64,000 bases of DNA from Stutzerimonas kunmingensis (GCF_900114065.1 NZ_FORS01000003.1:434001-498000); one strand, 5' to 3'. Counted from the first letter of the stretch, positions 1 through 8,809 are shown. The notes: a model not told the origin generated them from the letters alone. Program-made: numbers and translations.

Positions 1-242
1 ACGGCCTGGCGATAGCGCCGGTGGTCAAAGTGGCGACGCGTACTGAGCTGGCCGAGCGCTGGCCGGACCTGATCGATATCGACGCCGGGCGCATCGCCAG
101 TGGTCGCGCGAGCATCGAGGAACTCGGCTGGGAGCTGTTCCACTATTACCTGGACGTCGCCAGCGGCCGCAAGCAGACCTGGGCCGAGCGCTATCGCTTG
201 CACAATGACATCGTGCTGTTCAACCCGGCGCCCATCACCTGA
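1..242 (+). CDS. garD: Galactarate dehydratase, C-terminal part (truncated by window edge)
   Basis: The reading frame is open from base 3 to the TGA at 240-242 and gives about 79 residues of a C-terminus. The stretch [14 protein letters not shown], the following D-D-A-G segment and the terminal NPAPIT resemble the end of the UxaA/GarD dehydratase family, specifically GarD (D-galactarate to 5-dehydro-4-deoxyglucarate). The start and the catalytic part lie outside the window. A sugar-acid role fits the nearby 2-hydroxyacid dehydrogenase, aldose epimerase and OprD-type porin, but those genes are not in one operon with it. Altronate dehydratase is the main alternative; the ending matches GarD better from memory. 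Confidence 0.75.
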   Translation, partial: GLAIAPVVKVATRTELAERWPDLIDIDAGRIASGRASIEELGWELFHYYLDVASGRKQTWAERYRLHNDIVLFNPAPIT

Positions 243-321
243 GCCGGAGCGTTCCCGCTGCGTCGATCTCGTAGCGAGTGCTATTGCCCTGCAATCGCAG
301 GAGATTGGCAACTGCTATCTT

Positions 322-340
322 CTAAATGGGAACATTTATC
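322..340 (+). promoter_or_regulatory. Candidate Fur box upstream of TonB-dependent receptor
   Basis: The 19-mer CTAAATGGGAACATTTATC matches the canonical Fur consensus (GATAATGATAATCATTATC) at 11 of 19 positions, including the AAATG and TTATC flanks. It lies about 40 bp before the receptor start in an AT-rich stretch that stands out from its GC-rich surroundings. Iron-repressed control is what this receptor family normally has. The match is imperfect, so the call is an inference from position and partial consensus. Confidence 0.5.
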
Positions 341-380
341 AATATCATGCGCGTTCTCATCAAATAACAAGGTAGCACTC

Positions 381-2504
381 ATGAGTCGCGTTGTCGCTTC
401 GCCCCCGTTTTCGTTGCGCCCGCTGGTGTTGGGCCTGCCGGTGCTGGTCGCCTGCTTTGCTGTCGACGCTGAGGAAGCGGTCGAGCTGGAGGCACAACAG
501 ATCACCGCGCCACGTGCAGTCGAGCAGGGCAATGGCCCGGTCGAAGGGTACGTCGCCAAGCGCAGCGTCGGCGCCACCAAGACCGACACACCGATCATCG
601 AAACGCCGCAGTCGATCAGCGTGATCACCGCCGACCGCATCCGCGACCAGGGCTCGCTGACCATCCAGGACTCACTGCGCTATGTCGCCGGTATGCGTGG
701 CGAGGCTTATGGTTTGGACAGTCGCGGCGACTTCGCGCTGATCCGCGGTGTTGCCCCGACCATCTTCCTCGATGGCCTGCAGCAGAGCGTTGGCTACTAC
801 AACAACACGCGCACCGACCCCTTCACCCTGGAGCGCGTCGAAGTGATCAAGGGGCCATCGTCCATGCTCTATGGGCAGAGTTCGGTTGGCGGCTTGCTCA
901 ACTTCGTCAGCAAGCGTCCGCAGGCGGAACAGAAGAGCGAGCTGCAGCTGCAGTACGGCAGCTTCGACCGCAAGCAGATCGCCTTCGACAGCACCGGTCC
1001 GCTGGATGAAGACGGCACGTTGCTCTATCGCGTGGTGGCGATCCAGCGTGACAGCCAGACCCAGGTTGATCACACCAAGGACAACCGTCTGGTGTTCATG
1101 CCGTCATTGACCTGGCGCCCGAACGAGCAGTTCGAATGGACGCTGATGGCCAACGTGCAGAAAGACGATAGCGGCACAACCAGCTCCTTCCTGCCGCACC
1201 GCGGCACGGTACTCAGCGCACCCTACGGCGAGATTGGCAGCGAGCGCTTCGTCAGCGAACCCGGCTTCGACGAATATGACACCGAGCAGAAAGCACTGAC
1301 CTCGCAGATGGCCTGGCGTGTCGATGACACCTGGACGCTGCGGCAGAACCTGCGCTGGCAGAAGAGCAAGGTCAGCTACCAGACCATGTATGGCTGGCCG
1401 CCGGTGCTCGGTGCCGACGACCGCACGGTCAATCGTGTCTGGTCCATTTCCAAGCCGGAGGTGACCATCTGGAGCGCCGACCATCAGGCCGAATCGCGCT
1501 TCGATACCGGCCCGCTGCAGCACACCGCGCTGGTCGGTATCGACTACCGGCACGCCGTCACCGATAGCAAGACCGCCCGCGGAACCGCCACCCCGCTGGA
1601 TCTCTACGATCCGGTGTACGGCACCTTCGACCCATCCGGCATTACGCTTTCCGATGTTCCGCAGCAGCGCGTTGCCCAGCAAGGCCTCTACGTTCAGGAC
1701 CAGATCCGTCTCGACAAGTGGCTGGCAACCCTGGGGCTACGCAAGGACTGGGCTGACACCCGCGTCGAGCAGGGCACCCGGCAGAAGGACGATGCTGTGA
1801 CCGGCCGGGTGGGCCTGACCTATCTGTTCGACAATGGCGTTGCGCCTTACATCAGTTACAGCGAGTCCTTTACGCCGATTATCGGGCTGGACAACTTCAC
1901 TCAGCAGTCCTACAAGCCGCTCGAGGGCGAGCAGTGGGAGCTCGGTGTGAAGTACCAGCCGGCAGGCAGCAACACGCTGCTCACGGCCGCGGTGTTCGAT
2001 CTGCGCGAGAAGAATCGCCAGATGCCGAACCCGGCGAACCCGCTCAGCACCATTCAGGCAGGCGAAGCGCGGGTCAAGGGACTGGAGCTTGAAGGGCTGG
2101 TGGAGATGAACTCCAACTGGGATCTGATCAGCACCTACACCTACCTCGACAGCGAAGTGGTCAAGGGCCCATCTGCCCAGCAGGGCAAGCGCATCGCCAG
2201 CGTGCCCGAGCACATGGCCTCGCTGTGGTCGCAGCACCGCTTCAGCATCGCCGGCATTTCCGGCTTCAGCGCCGGTGCCGGTGTGCGCTACGTCGGCGCC
2301 AGCTGGGATGGCACCGACAGCCTGAAGACGCCGTCGACGACGCTGTTCGACGCCATGCTCGGCTACGCCTACCAGGACTGGGCGTTCACCCTCAACGCCA
2401 CCAACCTGGAAGACGAGACCTACTACACCACCTGCCTGTCGCGTGGCGACTGCTTCACCGGCAACCGCCGCACCGTGGTGGCAACCGCGAGCTACAGCTT
2501 TTGA
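381..2504 (+). CDS. TonB-dependent siderophore receptor
   Basis: A 707-residue outer membrane receptor that would import an Fe(III)-siderophore using TonB energy. The N-terminus has a hydrophobic export signal (about residues 13-30). The plug domain follows at roughly 60-180, with the family signatures TPQSISVI, RGV, FLDGL and ERVEVIKGPSSMLYG. A beta-barrel then runs to a C-terminal phenylalanine (SYSF), typical of Bam-inserted proteins. There is no room for an N-terminal STN signalling domain before the plug, so it is a plain transporter rather than a FpvA-like transducer. AAGG precedes the ATG by about 8 bases. The downstream DUF3649, PepSY and DUF3325 genes form the usual iron-siderophore accessory set, as seen beside FoxA-like receptors. 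The ligand cannot be told from sequence. Confidence 0.93.
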   Translation: MSRVVASPPFSLRPLVLGLPVLVACFAVDAEEAVELEAQQITAPRAVEQGNGPVEGYVAKRSVGATKTDTPIIETPQSISVITADRIRDQGSLTIQDSLRYVAGMRGEAYGLDSRGDFALIRGVAPTIFLDGLQQSVGYYNNTRTDPFTLERVEVIKGPSSMLYGQSSVGGLLNFVSKRPQAEQKSELQLQYGSFDRKQIAFDSTGPLDEDGTLLYRVVAIQRDSQTQVDHTKDNRLVFMPSLTWRPNEQFEWTLMANVQKDDSGTTSSFLPHRGTVLSAPYGEIGSERFVSEPGFDEYDTEQKALTSQMAWRVDDTWTLRQNLRWQKSKVSYQTMYGWPPVLGADDRTVNRVWSISKPEVTIWSADHQAESRFDTGPLQHTALVGIDYRHAVTDSKTARGTATPLDLYDPVYGTFDPSGITLSDVPQQRVAQQGLYVQDQIRLDKWLATLGLRKDWADTRVEQGTRQKDDAVTGRVGLTYLFDNGVAPYISYSESFTPIIGLDNFTQQSYKPLEGEQWELGVKYQPAGSNTLLTAAVFDLREKNRQMPNPANPLSTIQAGEARVKGLELEGLVEMNSNWDLISTYTYLDSEVVKGPSAQQGKRIASVPEHMASLWSQHRFSIAGISGFSAGAGVRYVGASWDGTDSLKTPSTTLFDAMLGYAYQDWAFTLNATNLEDETYYTTCLSRGDCFTGNRRTVVATASYSF

Positions 2505-2553
2505 ACGTCGCTGAGCCACGCGCCGCTTGCCGGCCTGCAAGGGAGGATTCGAG

Positions 2554-2850
2554 GTGAGTCGCAACGCATCCATCAATCGCTGGAACATCGCGTCGCGTGT
2601 GCTTGCGGCGCTGGTCGGCGGCTATGCGGTCGCCTACGCGGTGACCGCCTTTCTGGCGGTCTACCTGCCGCTGGCGCGGCCTGATCGTGTGGTGTTTTCC
2701 AGCCTGGCGAGCTTCGCCGTGTGGACCGCCGTGGTGATCTACGTGTTCGCCGCCCGCAGTGCCACGCGGGTATGGCTGTTGATCATCGGTGTGACCGCGG
2801 TGCTGTGTCTGGCCGCGTTCTTTTCCGGCGACTGGAGGGTTCGTCCATGA
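2554..2850 (+). CDS. DUF3649 family small membrane protein
   Basis: A 98-residue inner membrane protein with about three hydrophobic segments (near residues 14-34, 42-66 and 72-90). GTG at 2554 is preferred as the start because GGGAGG sits at 2541-2546, about 7 bases upstream; upstream in-frame codons lack such a site. Its TGA overlaps the ATG of the following PepSY gene (ATGA), which implies translational coupling. DUF3649 proteins occur in pseudomonad siderophore operons next to PepSY and DUF3325 proteins; their biochemical role is unknown. Family assignment is from size, topology and context. Confidence 0.75.
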   Translation: MSRNASINRWNIASRVLAALVGGYAVAYAVTAFLAVYLPLARPDRVVFSSLASFAVWTAVVIYVFAARSATRVWLLIIGVTAVLCLAAFFSGDWRVRP

Positions 2851-4373
2851 AACTGCGCCAAAGCATGGCCGGTTTGCACACCTGGGGCGGCCTGCTGCCG
2901 AGCTGGCTGCTGTTCGTGATCATCTTTGCCGGCACTGTCGCCTGCTTCGACAAGGAACTCACCCGCTGGATGCGTCCGGCGCTGCATGACGGCGTGGTAT
3001 CCAGCCTCGGTGCGGACGATGTGCGTGGCTGGTTGCAGCAGAACGTCAGCGACGAGTTGCATGCCTTCTGGATGCACGGCCCGACCGAGCGCGAGCCTTA
3101 CTGGCGACTCGGTTGGGAAGTAGACGCCACCAAGACGATCCACAACATCGCCTTCGACCCGCGTAGCGCGCAGGCCGAGCCAATGCCGGAAACGCTGGGT
3201 GGCGAGTTCTTCTTCAAGTTGCACTACAACCTGCACGCGGGTGACATCGGCATGTACATCGTCGGCCTGGCCGGCATGTTCATGCTCGTCGCGCTGGTGT
3301 CGGGGGTGATCATCCACCGGCGCATCTTCAAGGATTTCTTCACCCTGCGGCCCAAGGCCAACGGCCAGCGTGCCTGGCTCGATGCGCACAACCTGTTCGG
3401 CGTGGTCGGTTTTCCGTTCCATCTGGTGCTGGCCTACACCGGCGTGGCGATCTTCGTCGCGTCCTACATGCCGGCCGCCGCGCAGGTGAGCTATTCCGGC
3501 AACGTCATGCAGTACTTCGGCGAGGTGATGGGCAGCTTCGAGCGCGAAGAGGTGGGCCAGCCGCCGCCGGCTCCGGTGTCCCTCGATGCGCTGATCGCCG
3601 AATCGCGCCAGCAGTGGGGCGGTGGCGAGGCGGGCTGGGTCAGCGTGCATCATCCCGATGATGCCTCGGCGGTGGTCGACGTCCGTCGTCGGGACCGTTC
3701 GCGGATCGGCTCGCCGCAGGACACCCTCAGCTATGACGCCGGCACCGGCGAGCTGCTCAATCGCCAGGACGCATCCACCGGCTACCGCGCCTACCTCTGG
3801 CTGGCGGGGCTGCACATGGCGCAGTTCGGCGGCACGCTGGTGCGCCTGCTCTATTTGCTGATGGGCCTTGCCGGTTGCGCCATGATGGTCGGCGGGCTGC
3901 AGGTCTGGCTGGCCAAGCGCGAACAGCGCGGCGGCCGCAGCGTGATCTGGGTGCGCGCGCTGAACGCCTCGGTGTTCGCCGGCCTGCCGCTGGCCAGCCT
4001 GGCGCTGCTGTGGGGCAATCGTCTGATTCCGGCAACATTCGCCGAACGCGCCGTGGCCGAAGGCTGGGTGTTCGTCGGTGTCTGGTTGCTAGCTGTGCTC
4101 TGGGCCTTCCTGCGCCGCCATCAGAGCCGCCGCCTGCTGCGCGAGCAGCTGCTGCTCGGTGCCGTGCTTGCGCTCGGCTTGCCGATCATCAACGCGCTGA
4201 CCACCGATGGCCACCTGATCGCCAGCCTCGGACGTGGCGACTGGGCCCTGGCATCGGTCGATCTGTTCATGATCGTCGCGGGGCTGGTCTGTGCGGCCTG
4301 CGCCTGGCGCCTGAACGCAACGCCGGCTGCCGCTGCGGTGCGCGGTCGCTCAACCCGTGTGCAGGAGGCCTGA
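2847..4373 (+). CDS. PepSY-associated transmembrane protein (siderophore-linked ferric reductase type)
   Basis: A 508-residue inner membrane protein. ATG 2847 overlaps the preceding stop and gives the family's usual N-terminus (MKLRQSMAGLHTWGGLLPSW), so the longer upstream frame is not used. PepSY_TM features are visible: a first helix at about 12-35 with the HTWGG motif, a periplasmic loop, the HYNLHAG segment, helices near 140-165 and 190-215 (AHNLFGVVGFPFHLVL), and several C-terminal helices. Conserved histidines in these helices suggest haem binding. FoxB/PiuB-like relatives reduce or release iron from siderophores at the inner membrane. The order receptor-DUF3649-PepSY-DUF3325 supports an iron-release role; actual reductase activity is inferred. 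Confidence 0.85.
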   Translation: MKLRQSMAGLHTWGGLLPSWLLFVIIFAGTVACFDKELTRWMRPALHDGVVSSLGADDVRGWLQQNVSDELHAFWMHGPTEREPYWRLGWEVDATKTIHNIAFDPRSAQAEPMPETLGGEFFFKLHYNLHAGDIGMYIVGLAGMFMLVALVSGVIIHRRIFKDFFTLRPKANGQRAWLDAHNLFGVVGFPFHLVLAYTGVAIFVASYMPAAAQVSYSGNVMQYFGEVMGSFEREEVGQPPPAPVSLDALIAESRQQWGGGEAGWVSVHHPDDASAVVDVRRRDRSRIGSPQDTLSYDAGTGELLNRQDASTGYRAYLWLAGLHMAQFGGTLVRLLYLLMGLAGCAMMVGGLQVWLAKREQRGGRSVIWVRALNASVFAGLPLASLALLWGNRLIPATFAERAVAEGWVFVGVWLLAVLWAFLRRHQSRRLLREQLLLGAVLALGLPIINALTTDGHLIASLGRGDWALASVDLFMIVAGLVCAACAWRLNATPAAAAVRGRSTRVQEA

Positions 4374-4375
4374 TC

Positions 4376-4699
4376 ATGCTGCTATTGGCATTCGCACTGG
4401 CCTACCTGGGCATGACGCTGCTCTGCCTGACCATGAACCGCCACCGTGGTGCGCTGCTGCGCGCCGATACGCGCCTGCCGGGCCCGGCCATCATCCGTTC
4501 GCTGGCCGTTGGCTGCTTTGGCTTCGCGCTGTGGCTCGGCGTCAACAGCCAGGGCGGCGAGATTGGCACGGTCATCTGGCTGTGCCTGGTCATGCTCTCC
4601 GGCTTGCTGCTGGTGCTGCTGCTGGCCTGGCGTTCGCGCTGGGTACTGCCAGCGGTACCGCTGCTGGCGGCATGCGGGGTGGTGCAGACCGTGCTGTAA
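4376..4699 (+). CDS. DUF3325 family small membrane protein
   Basis: A 107-residue hydrophobic protein with about three to four membrane helices (residues 1-17, 38-53, 60-82 and 90-105). The ATG at 4376 lies two bases after the PepSY gene's stop, with AGGAGG just upstream inside that gene's end. It is the last member of the receptor-DUF3649-PepSY-DUF3325 operon. The family is restricted to siderophore-uptake loci in proteobacteria and has no known activity. Confidence 0.75.
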   Translation: MLLLAFALAYLGMTLLCLTMNRHRGALLRADTRLPGPAIIRSLAVGCFGFALWLGVNSQGGEIGTVIWLCLVMLSGLLLVLLLAWRSRWVLPAVPLLAACGVVQTVL

Positions 4700-4740
4700 A
4701 CAACCCATGGGCCGCGGCCCGCCAACGCAGAGGAAAATCG

Positions 4741-5667
4741 ATGAGCTGCATTCTCCAGATGGGCCCCTTGTCCGAGCGAGTCCAGCAACGCCTGAGCGGG
4801 CATCAGGTGCTGGCCTATTGGCAGGGCGACGCCGAAGCGCTGCTCGCCGAGCATGCCGGGCGCATCGAGATCATGCTTACCTCTGCGCGCTTCGGCTGCC
4901 CGGCCGCGTTGATCGAACGGCTGCCCCGGTTGAAGGCGATCTGCAGTTTTGGCGTCGGCCATGACGCCATCGCCGTAGAAACCGCCAGGGCGCGGGGCAT
5001 TCCGGTGAGCAATACGCCGGATGTGCTCAACGAATGCGTGGCCGATCTGGCCTTCGGCCTGATCATCGACAGCGCGCGACAGCTCGCCCTGGGCGACCGC
5101 TTCGTCCGCGAGGGGCGCTGGGCCGAGGCTAACCTCCCGCTCGGCCGTCGGGTCAGCGGCAAGCGCCTGGGCATCGTCGGGCTGGGCCGCATCGGCGAGG
5201 CGGTGGCCAAGCGCTCGACGGGCTTCGACATGGCGGTGCGTTATCACAATCGTCGGCCGGTGGCCGGCAGCCCGTACGAGTACGAAGCAAACCTGCTGGA
5301 ACTCGCGCGCTGGGCGGACTTTCTCGTGCTCAGCTGTCCCGGCGGGCCGCAGACGCAGAACCTCATCGACCGGGCCGTGCTCGACGCGCTGGGTGGCAAA
5401 GGCATCCTGATCAACGTCGCGCGCGGTTCGGTGGTGGACGAGCCGGCGCTGGTCGCGGCATTGCAGGAGGGCCGGCTCGGCGGTGCCGGACTGGACGTCT
5501 TCGCCGACGAACCGAGGGTCCCGGCGGCTCTCTGCGAGCTGCCCAATGTCGTGCTGCTGCCGCACATAGGCAGCGCCACCCATGAAACCCGCGGCGCCAT
5601 GGAGGATCTGCTGCTGGACAACCTCGACAGCTTTCTACGCGAGGGACGGCTGCTGACGCCGGTCTGA
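4741..5667 (+). CDS. 2-hydroxyacid dehydrogenase (glyoxylate/hydroxypyruvate reductase type)
   Basis: A 308-residue D-isomer-specific 2-hydroxyacid dehydrogenase that would reduce 2-oxoacids with NAD(P)H in the cytoplasm. The Rossmann motif GIVGLGRIGEAVAK starts near residue 143. The catalytic trio is present: R228 in NVARGSVVDE, E257 in DVFADEP and H275 in LPHIGSAT. The start ATG follows GCAGAGGAAAATCG. The arginine-containing NRR segment after the second Rossmann strand suggests NADPH preference. Relatives reduce glyoxylate, hydroxypyruvate or 2-ketogluconate; the substrate cannot be fixed here, though sugar-acid neighbours would fit the last. Confidence 0.85.
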   Translation: MSCILQMGPLSERVQQRLSGHQVLAYWQGDAEALLAEHAGRIEIMLTSARFGCPAALIERLPRLKAICSFGVGHDAIAVETARARGIPVSNTPDVLNECVADLAFGLIIDSARQLALGDRFVREGRWAEANLPLGRRVSGKRLGIVGLGRIGEAVAKRSTGFDMAVRYHNRRPVAGSPYEYEANLLELARWADFLVLSCPGGPQTQNLIDRAVLDALGGKGILINVARGSVVDEPALVAALQEGRLGGAGLDVFADEPRVPAALCELPNVVLLPHIGSATHETRGAMEDLLLDNLDSFLREGRLLTPV

Positions 5668-5775
5668 CCGCGGCACTGCGCCGCTGGGTGGCGGCAGTTG
5701 GTCTACGCGAGAGATCGCAGCCTCATTCGCAAGCAACGTCGCTCCATCGCTGAGCGGCCACCATCAGGAGCGCGC

Positions 5776-6666
5776 ATGGCTTCCCTCGATGAAGTGCACC
5801 TCGCACACGCCGGTTTCCGGCTCTCGGTCTGCCCGGCGCTGGGCGGCGCAATTACCCGTTTCGCCCTGGATAATTTCGACCTGCTACGCCCCTGGGATGG
5901 CAGCGAGCAGGTGCGTCGTACCAGTTGTTTCGTGCTGGCGCCGTACTCCAACCGGGTTGGTGGCGGCATGTTCCAGACGGACGGCGAGTCCCACCGCTTG
6001 CGGCTGAATTCCGCGGAGCATGCCTTGCCGATTCACGGCGTGGGCTGGAAGCGGTCGTGGACACTGGCTGCGCAGGAGGTCGACCGACTGCTGCTGACAC
6101 TGCTGCATCGGGCCGAAGGCGATGCCCGGCAGGACTGGCCGTTCTCCTTCGAGCTGGAGCATGAGCTCGGGCTCGACGAGCAGGGCGCCTGGCTGTGGCT
6201 GGCGCTGATTAACCGCAGCGAGCGGGTGATACCGGCCGGGCTCGGCTGGCACCCGTACTTCCCGCGCCATGCAGGCGTGACGCTGCGTTTCGCTGCCGAG
6301 CAGGTCTGGCTGAGTGACGATCAGCAGTTGCCGAGCGAGGCGGTGGATGTACCGTCACGCTGGGACTTCCGTCAGACGCGGGAGCTGGGCGAGCCCGAGC
6401 TGGATCACTGCTTCGCCGGTTGGGATGCCACGGCAACCTTGCAGTGGCCGACGGCAGGCGTCCGGCTTGAGCTTGAGGCGGACCCGTCGATGACGCATCT
6501 GGTGGTCTATACGCCGCCGGCCGCGCAGGGCTTCTTCGCCGTGGAGCCGGTGTCCCATCGCAACAACGCGTTGAATGCGCCGGACCCGGCCAGGCATGGC
6601 GTTTTGTATCTGCAGCCGGGCGAGCGGCTGGAGCGCCGCTGCCGCCTGCGCGTCACGCGTTGCTGA
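5776..6666 (+). CDS. Aldose 1-epimerase (GalM family)
   Basis: A 296-residue galactose-mutarotase-like protein that interconverts alpha and beta anomers of aldoses. The family residues are visible: N-R at about 58 (YSNRVGGG), H87 in LPIHGVGW, H159 in GWHPYF and the catalytic-type glutamate E257 in AVEPVSH. ATG 5776 is chosen because CAGGAG precedes it by about 5 bases; the 26 residues upstream in frame look non-coding. Together with the upstream garD fragment it hints at hexose or hexuronate catabolism in this flank, but it could also be a hexose-6-phosphate epimerase-like relative. Confidence 0.82.
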   Translation: MASLDEVHLAHAGFRLSVCPALGGAITRFALDNFDLLRPWDGSEQVRRTSCFVLAPYSNRVGGGMFQTDGESHRLRLNSAEHALPIHGVGWKRSWTLAAQEVDRLLLTLLHRAEGDARQDWPFSFELEHELGLDEQGAWLWLALINRSERVIPAGLGWHPYFPRHAGVTLRFAAEQVWLSDDQQLPSEAVDVPSRWDFRQTRELGEPELDHCFAGWDATATLQWPTAGVRLELEADPSMTHLVVYTPPAAQGFFAVEPVSHRNNALNAPDPARHGVLYLQPGERLERRCRLRVTRC

Positions 6667-6675
6667 AGGCGGACG

Positions 6676-6701
6676 AAAAAAGGCCCGTCATTCGACGGGC
6701 C
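6676..6701 (-). terminator. Rho-independent terminator of the OprD-type porin gene
   Basis: GGCCCGTC (6682-6689) and GACGGGCC (6694-6701) form an 8-bp GC-rich stem with an ATTC loop. Read on the minus strand the stem is followed by six T residues (the A-run at 6676-6681). It lies 50 bases past the porin stop and just past the convergent epimerase gene, so it may also slow plus-strand transcription, although it lacks a T-run on that side. Confidence 0.85.
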
Positions 6702-6750
6702 AAAGATTTATCGCAACCGGAGCGAGGAGGGTTGCGTACTGCGCTACCGC

Positions 6751-8013
6751 TTACAGCAGAGACAACGGGTAGTTGAAGATCAGGCGGTTCTCGTCGAACT
6801 CGGTCGCGCTGTAGTCGCGACGGATGCTGGAGTTGCGCCACTTGATGTTGAGGCTCTTGAACAGCCCGCTCTGCACCGTGTAGGCCAGCTCGGACTCGCG
6901 ACCCCATTCCTTGCCATCGTCCACGCCACCGGCTTCGATCTGATCGCCGCTGATGTAGCGGTTCATGATGGTCAGCCCCGGAACGCCCATGCCGGCGAAG
7001 TTGTAGTCGTGGCGCAGCTGCCAGGAACGCTCGTTGGCGTTGTCGTACGCGGAGTTGAACGAGTCGTTGGCGAGGGTGCCACCGCTGGTGCCGTTGACGC
7101 GCATCCAGCCGTTGTCGCCGCTGACCTTCTGCAGACCGACGTAGAAGGTGTTGCCACCGACCTGCAGGCCGAACAGGCCGGAGTAGGTCTTGTTGTCCAG
7201 ATCGCCGGCCAGCGCGCTGCCTTCTTCCTTGCCGGTGAAGTAGCCAAGGTTGGCGGTCAGCGCCACGCCTTCGCCGAGCGGCTGGGTGTGCAGCAGCTGG
7301 AAGTAGTTCTGCTGGTAGATATCTTCCAGACGCGCATGCCAGGCGCCGACCTTGGTCTTCGCGCCCAACTCGTATTCGCCACCGACGAAGTTGAAGCGGT
7401 CGGAACTCGCGCCGCCGTAGAACATGTCGTCCATGCTGCCGTCGTCGCGCGGGCTGTTCTGCCGCATCTGCCCGCCGTAGAGCGACAGACCCTTGATTTC
7501 CTTGGAGGTGATCATGCCGCCCTGGAAGGTCTGCGGCAGCGAGCGACCGTCGTCCGAACGCAGGATCGGCAGTACCACCATCCATTCACCGACGCGCACC
7601 TCGGTTTCGGAGAACTTGGCCTTCGCCGCGACTGCCAGGCGCGCGAAGTCATCCGGCGGATGCCGGTCGCCGGGTGCGCCATGCACCGGCAGCAGGCCAG
7701 TGCCATAGGTACCGCCACCGCCATCCAGCTTGACCGCCAGCAGGCCCAGCGCGTCGACGCCGAAGCCCACCGGGCCGGGCGTGTAGCCGGATTGGAAATT
7801 GAGGATGAAGCTCTGCGTCCACTCTTCGCCCTTGCTCTGTGGGTAGTCGGAGTCGACGAAATTGCGGTTGATGTAGAAGTTGCGCAGGTTCAGCGAAAAG
7901 TTCGCATCTTCGACAAAGCCTTCGGCTTGGGCGCCGGCAGTGAAGCCGAGCGATGCGAGGGTCATGCAGCCGCCCGCGAACAGTGCGACGGACGAGGGTG
8001 TGCGTGGGGTCAT
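6751..8013 (-). CDS. OprD-family outer membrane porin
   Basis: A 420-residue substrate-specific outer membrane channel. The ATG at 8013 has AAGGGAG 10 bases upstream. It begins a signal peptide that should be cleaved after GAQA (about residue 31 of this form), leaving EGFVEDANFSLNLRNFYINRNF, a standard OprD-family mature start. Barrel strands alternate through to the C-terminal LIFNYPLSLL. The family takes up amino acids, aromatic acids or sugar acids, and the exact substrate is not visible. The location near sugar-acid genes suggests a carboxylate. It has its own terminator and a palindrome-rich upstream region (8096-8117). Confidence 0.92.
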   Translation of the reverse strand: MTPRTPSSVALFAGGCMTLASLGFTAGAQAEGFVEDANFSLNLRNFYINRNFVDSDYPQSKGEEWTQSFILNFQSGYTPGPVGFGVDALGLLAVKLDGGGGTYGTGLLPVHGAPGDRHPPDDFARLAVAAKAKFSETEVRVGEWMVVLPILRSDDGRSLPQTFQGGMITSKEIKGLSLYGGQMRQNSPRDDGSMDDMFYGGASSDRFNFVGGEYELGAKTKVGAWHARLEDIYQQNYFQLLHTQPLGEGVALTANLGYFTGKEEGSALAGDLDNKTYSGLFGLQVGGNTFYVGLQKVSGDNGWMRVNGTSGGTLANDSFNSAYDNANERSWQLRHDYNFAGMGVPGLTIMNRYISGDQIEAGGVDDGKEWGRESELAYTVQSGLFKSLNIKWRNSSIRRDYSATEFDENRLIFNYPLSLL

Positions 8014-8095
8014 TATTGTTGTGCTCCCTTGCTTGATGGGCCGCCCCGGTGTGGCCACCGTGGGGGCGGTGGTCTATGCCTGATCGGCAAGTCTA

Positions 8096-8117
8096 ATGAC
8101 ATCAGTTGTCATATGAC
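8096..8117. promoter_or_regulatory. Overlapping palindromes upstream of the porin: candidate operator
   Basis: ATGACA-TCAGT-TGTCAT (8096-8112) is a 17-bp palindrome with perfect 6-bp arms, and GTCATATGAC (8108-8117) is a perfect 10-bp palindrome that overlaps it. They lie 83-104 bp before the porin ATG in a 292-bp gene-free gap (8014-8305). Such symmetry suits a GntR- or LacI-type repressor of a substrate-inducible porin. No regulator gene is adjacent. The remainder of the gap shows no convincing gene. Confidence 0.4.
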
Positions 8118-8305
8118 TGCAGGGATTATGACCATGAGCACGTCGTTGTCAATGTCGCTGAAAGTCGAAGGTGTCCCGCATGCACACACCGCTATTTCAG
8201 GCTATAAGCCGAATTCGAGGCGATAGGAGGAGATTTTTAGCGCGTCGAGGAAGCACAGGCGCCGCTCGCACAGCGCCTAGGGAATCCTCATGGTGATCGT
8301 ATGAC

Positions 8306-8809
8306 TCAGGGGCGCTGGTAGGGAGAGCCTGTTACCGGCGACAAGTCGAATGTGCCCTTCTCGACGAAGCGCTGGGTGCCGAACAGGCCACCGGCGAGCT
8401 TGCCACGCAACACGTAGGGCACTTCATCGAGACCGATGTGCTCCGCCAGCCCCAGCGCCTGGCGCGCGGCCGAGAAGGCGGAAATGGTTACCGGCACGCT
8501 GAGTACGCTCTCGCCAAAACGCGGCACCGTGCCGCGCTGGTCGCTGACGCCGCTGGCCAGCCGGCGACCATTGACCTCAAGGTCCAGCGCGACGCCGTTG
8601 TAGTCGATGGCGCCATCGTTGGGGTTCTGCAGGCGCAGCTTGACCAGGAAGCGCACCTCCAGCCCTTCGCCTTGCAGCGGCTGGATGCCGGCGACCTGAA
8701 CATTGAGCGGGTCGCGCGGTGAAAATGCCGCGCAGGCGCCCAGCGCCGAGGCAAGCAAGGTGATCAGCAGCAGGCGCAGCGGTCGATGAAACGTGGGGAA
8801 GATGTGCAC
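8306..8809 (-). CDS. LEA type 2 / WHy-domain lipoprotein
   Basis: A 167-residue putative lipoprotein. Hydrophobic residues 10-24 end in a lipobox (LGAC), so cysteine about 26 should be lipidated. The rest is a single beta-rich LEA2/water-stress domain (residues about 35-155) with the pattern LRLQNPNDGAIDYNGVALDL and a VPVTI strand. The start is GTG directly after the slipin TGA (TGAGTG), with AGGAAA about 6 bases upstream, so it is the third gene of the nfeD-slipin-LEA2 operon. These proteins are thought to sit in the envelope and relate to desiccation or membrane stress; a biochemical function is not established. Confidence 0.8.
   Translation of the reverse strand: MHIFPTFHRPLRLLLITLLASALGACAAFSPRDPLNVQVAGIQPLQGEGLEVRFLVKLRLQNPNDGAIDYNGVALDLEVNGRRLASGVSDQRGTVPRFGESVLSVPVTISAFSAARQALGLAEHIGLDEVPYVLRGKLAGGLFGTQRFVEKGTFDLSPVTGSPYQRP

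Noticed and set aside
2721..2846. N-terminal extension of the PepSY protein
   Set aside because: It overlaps the DUF3649 gene in another frame and lacks membrane-protein character; the ATG at 2847 gives the family's start and an ATGA coupling.
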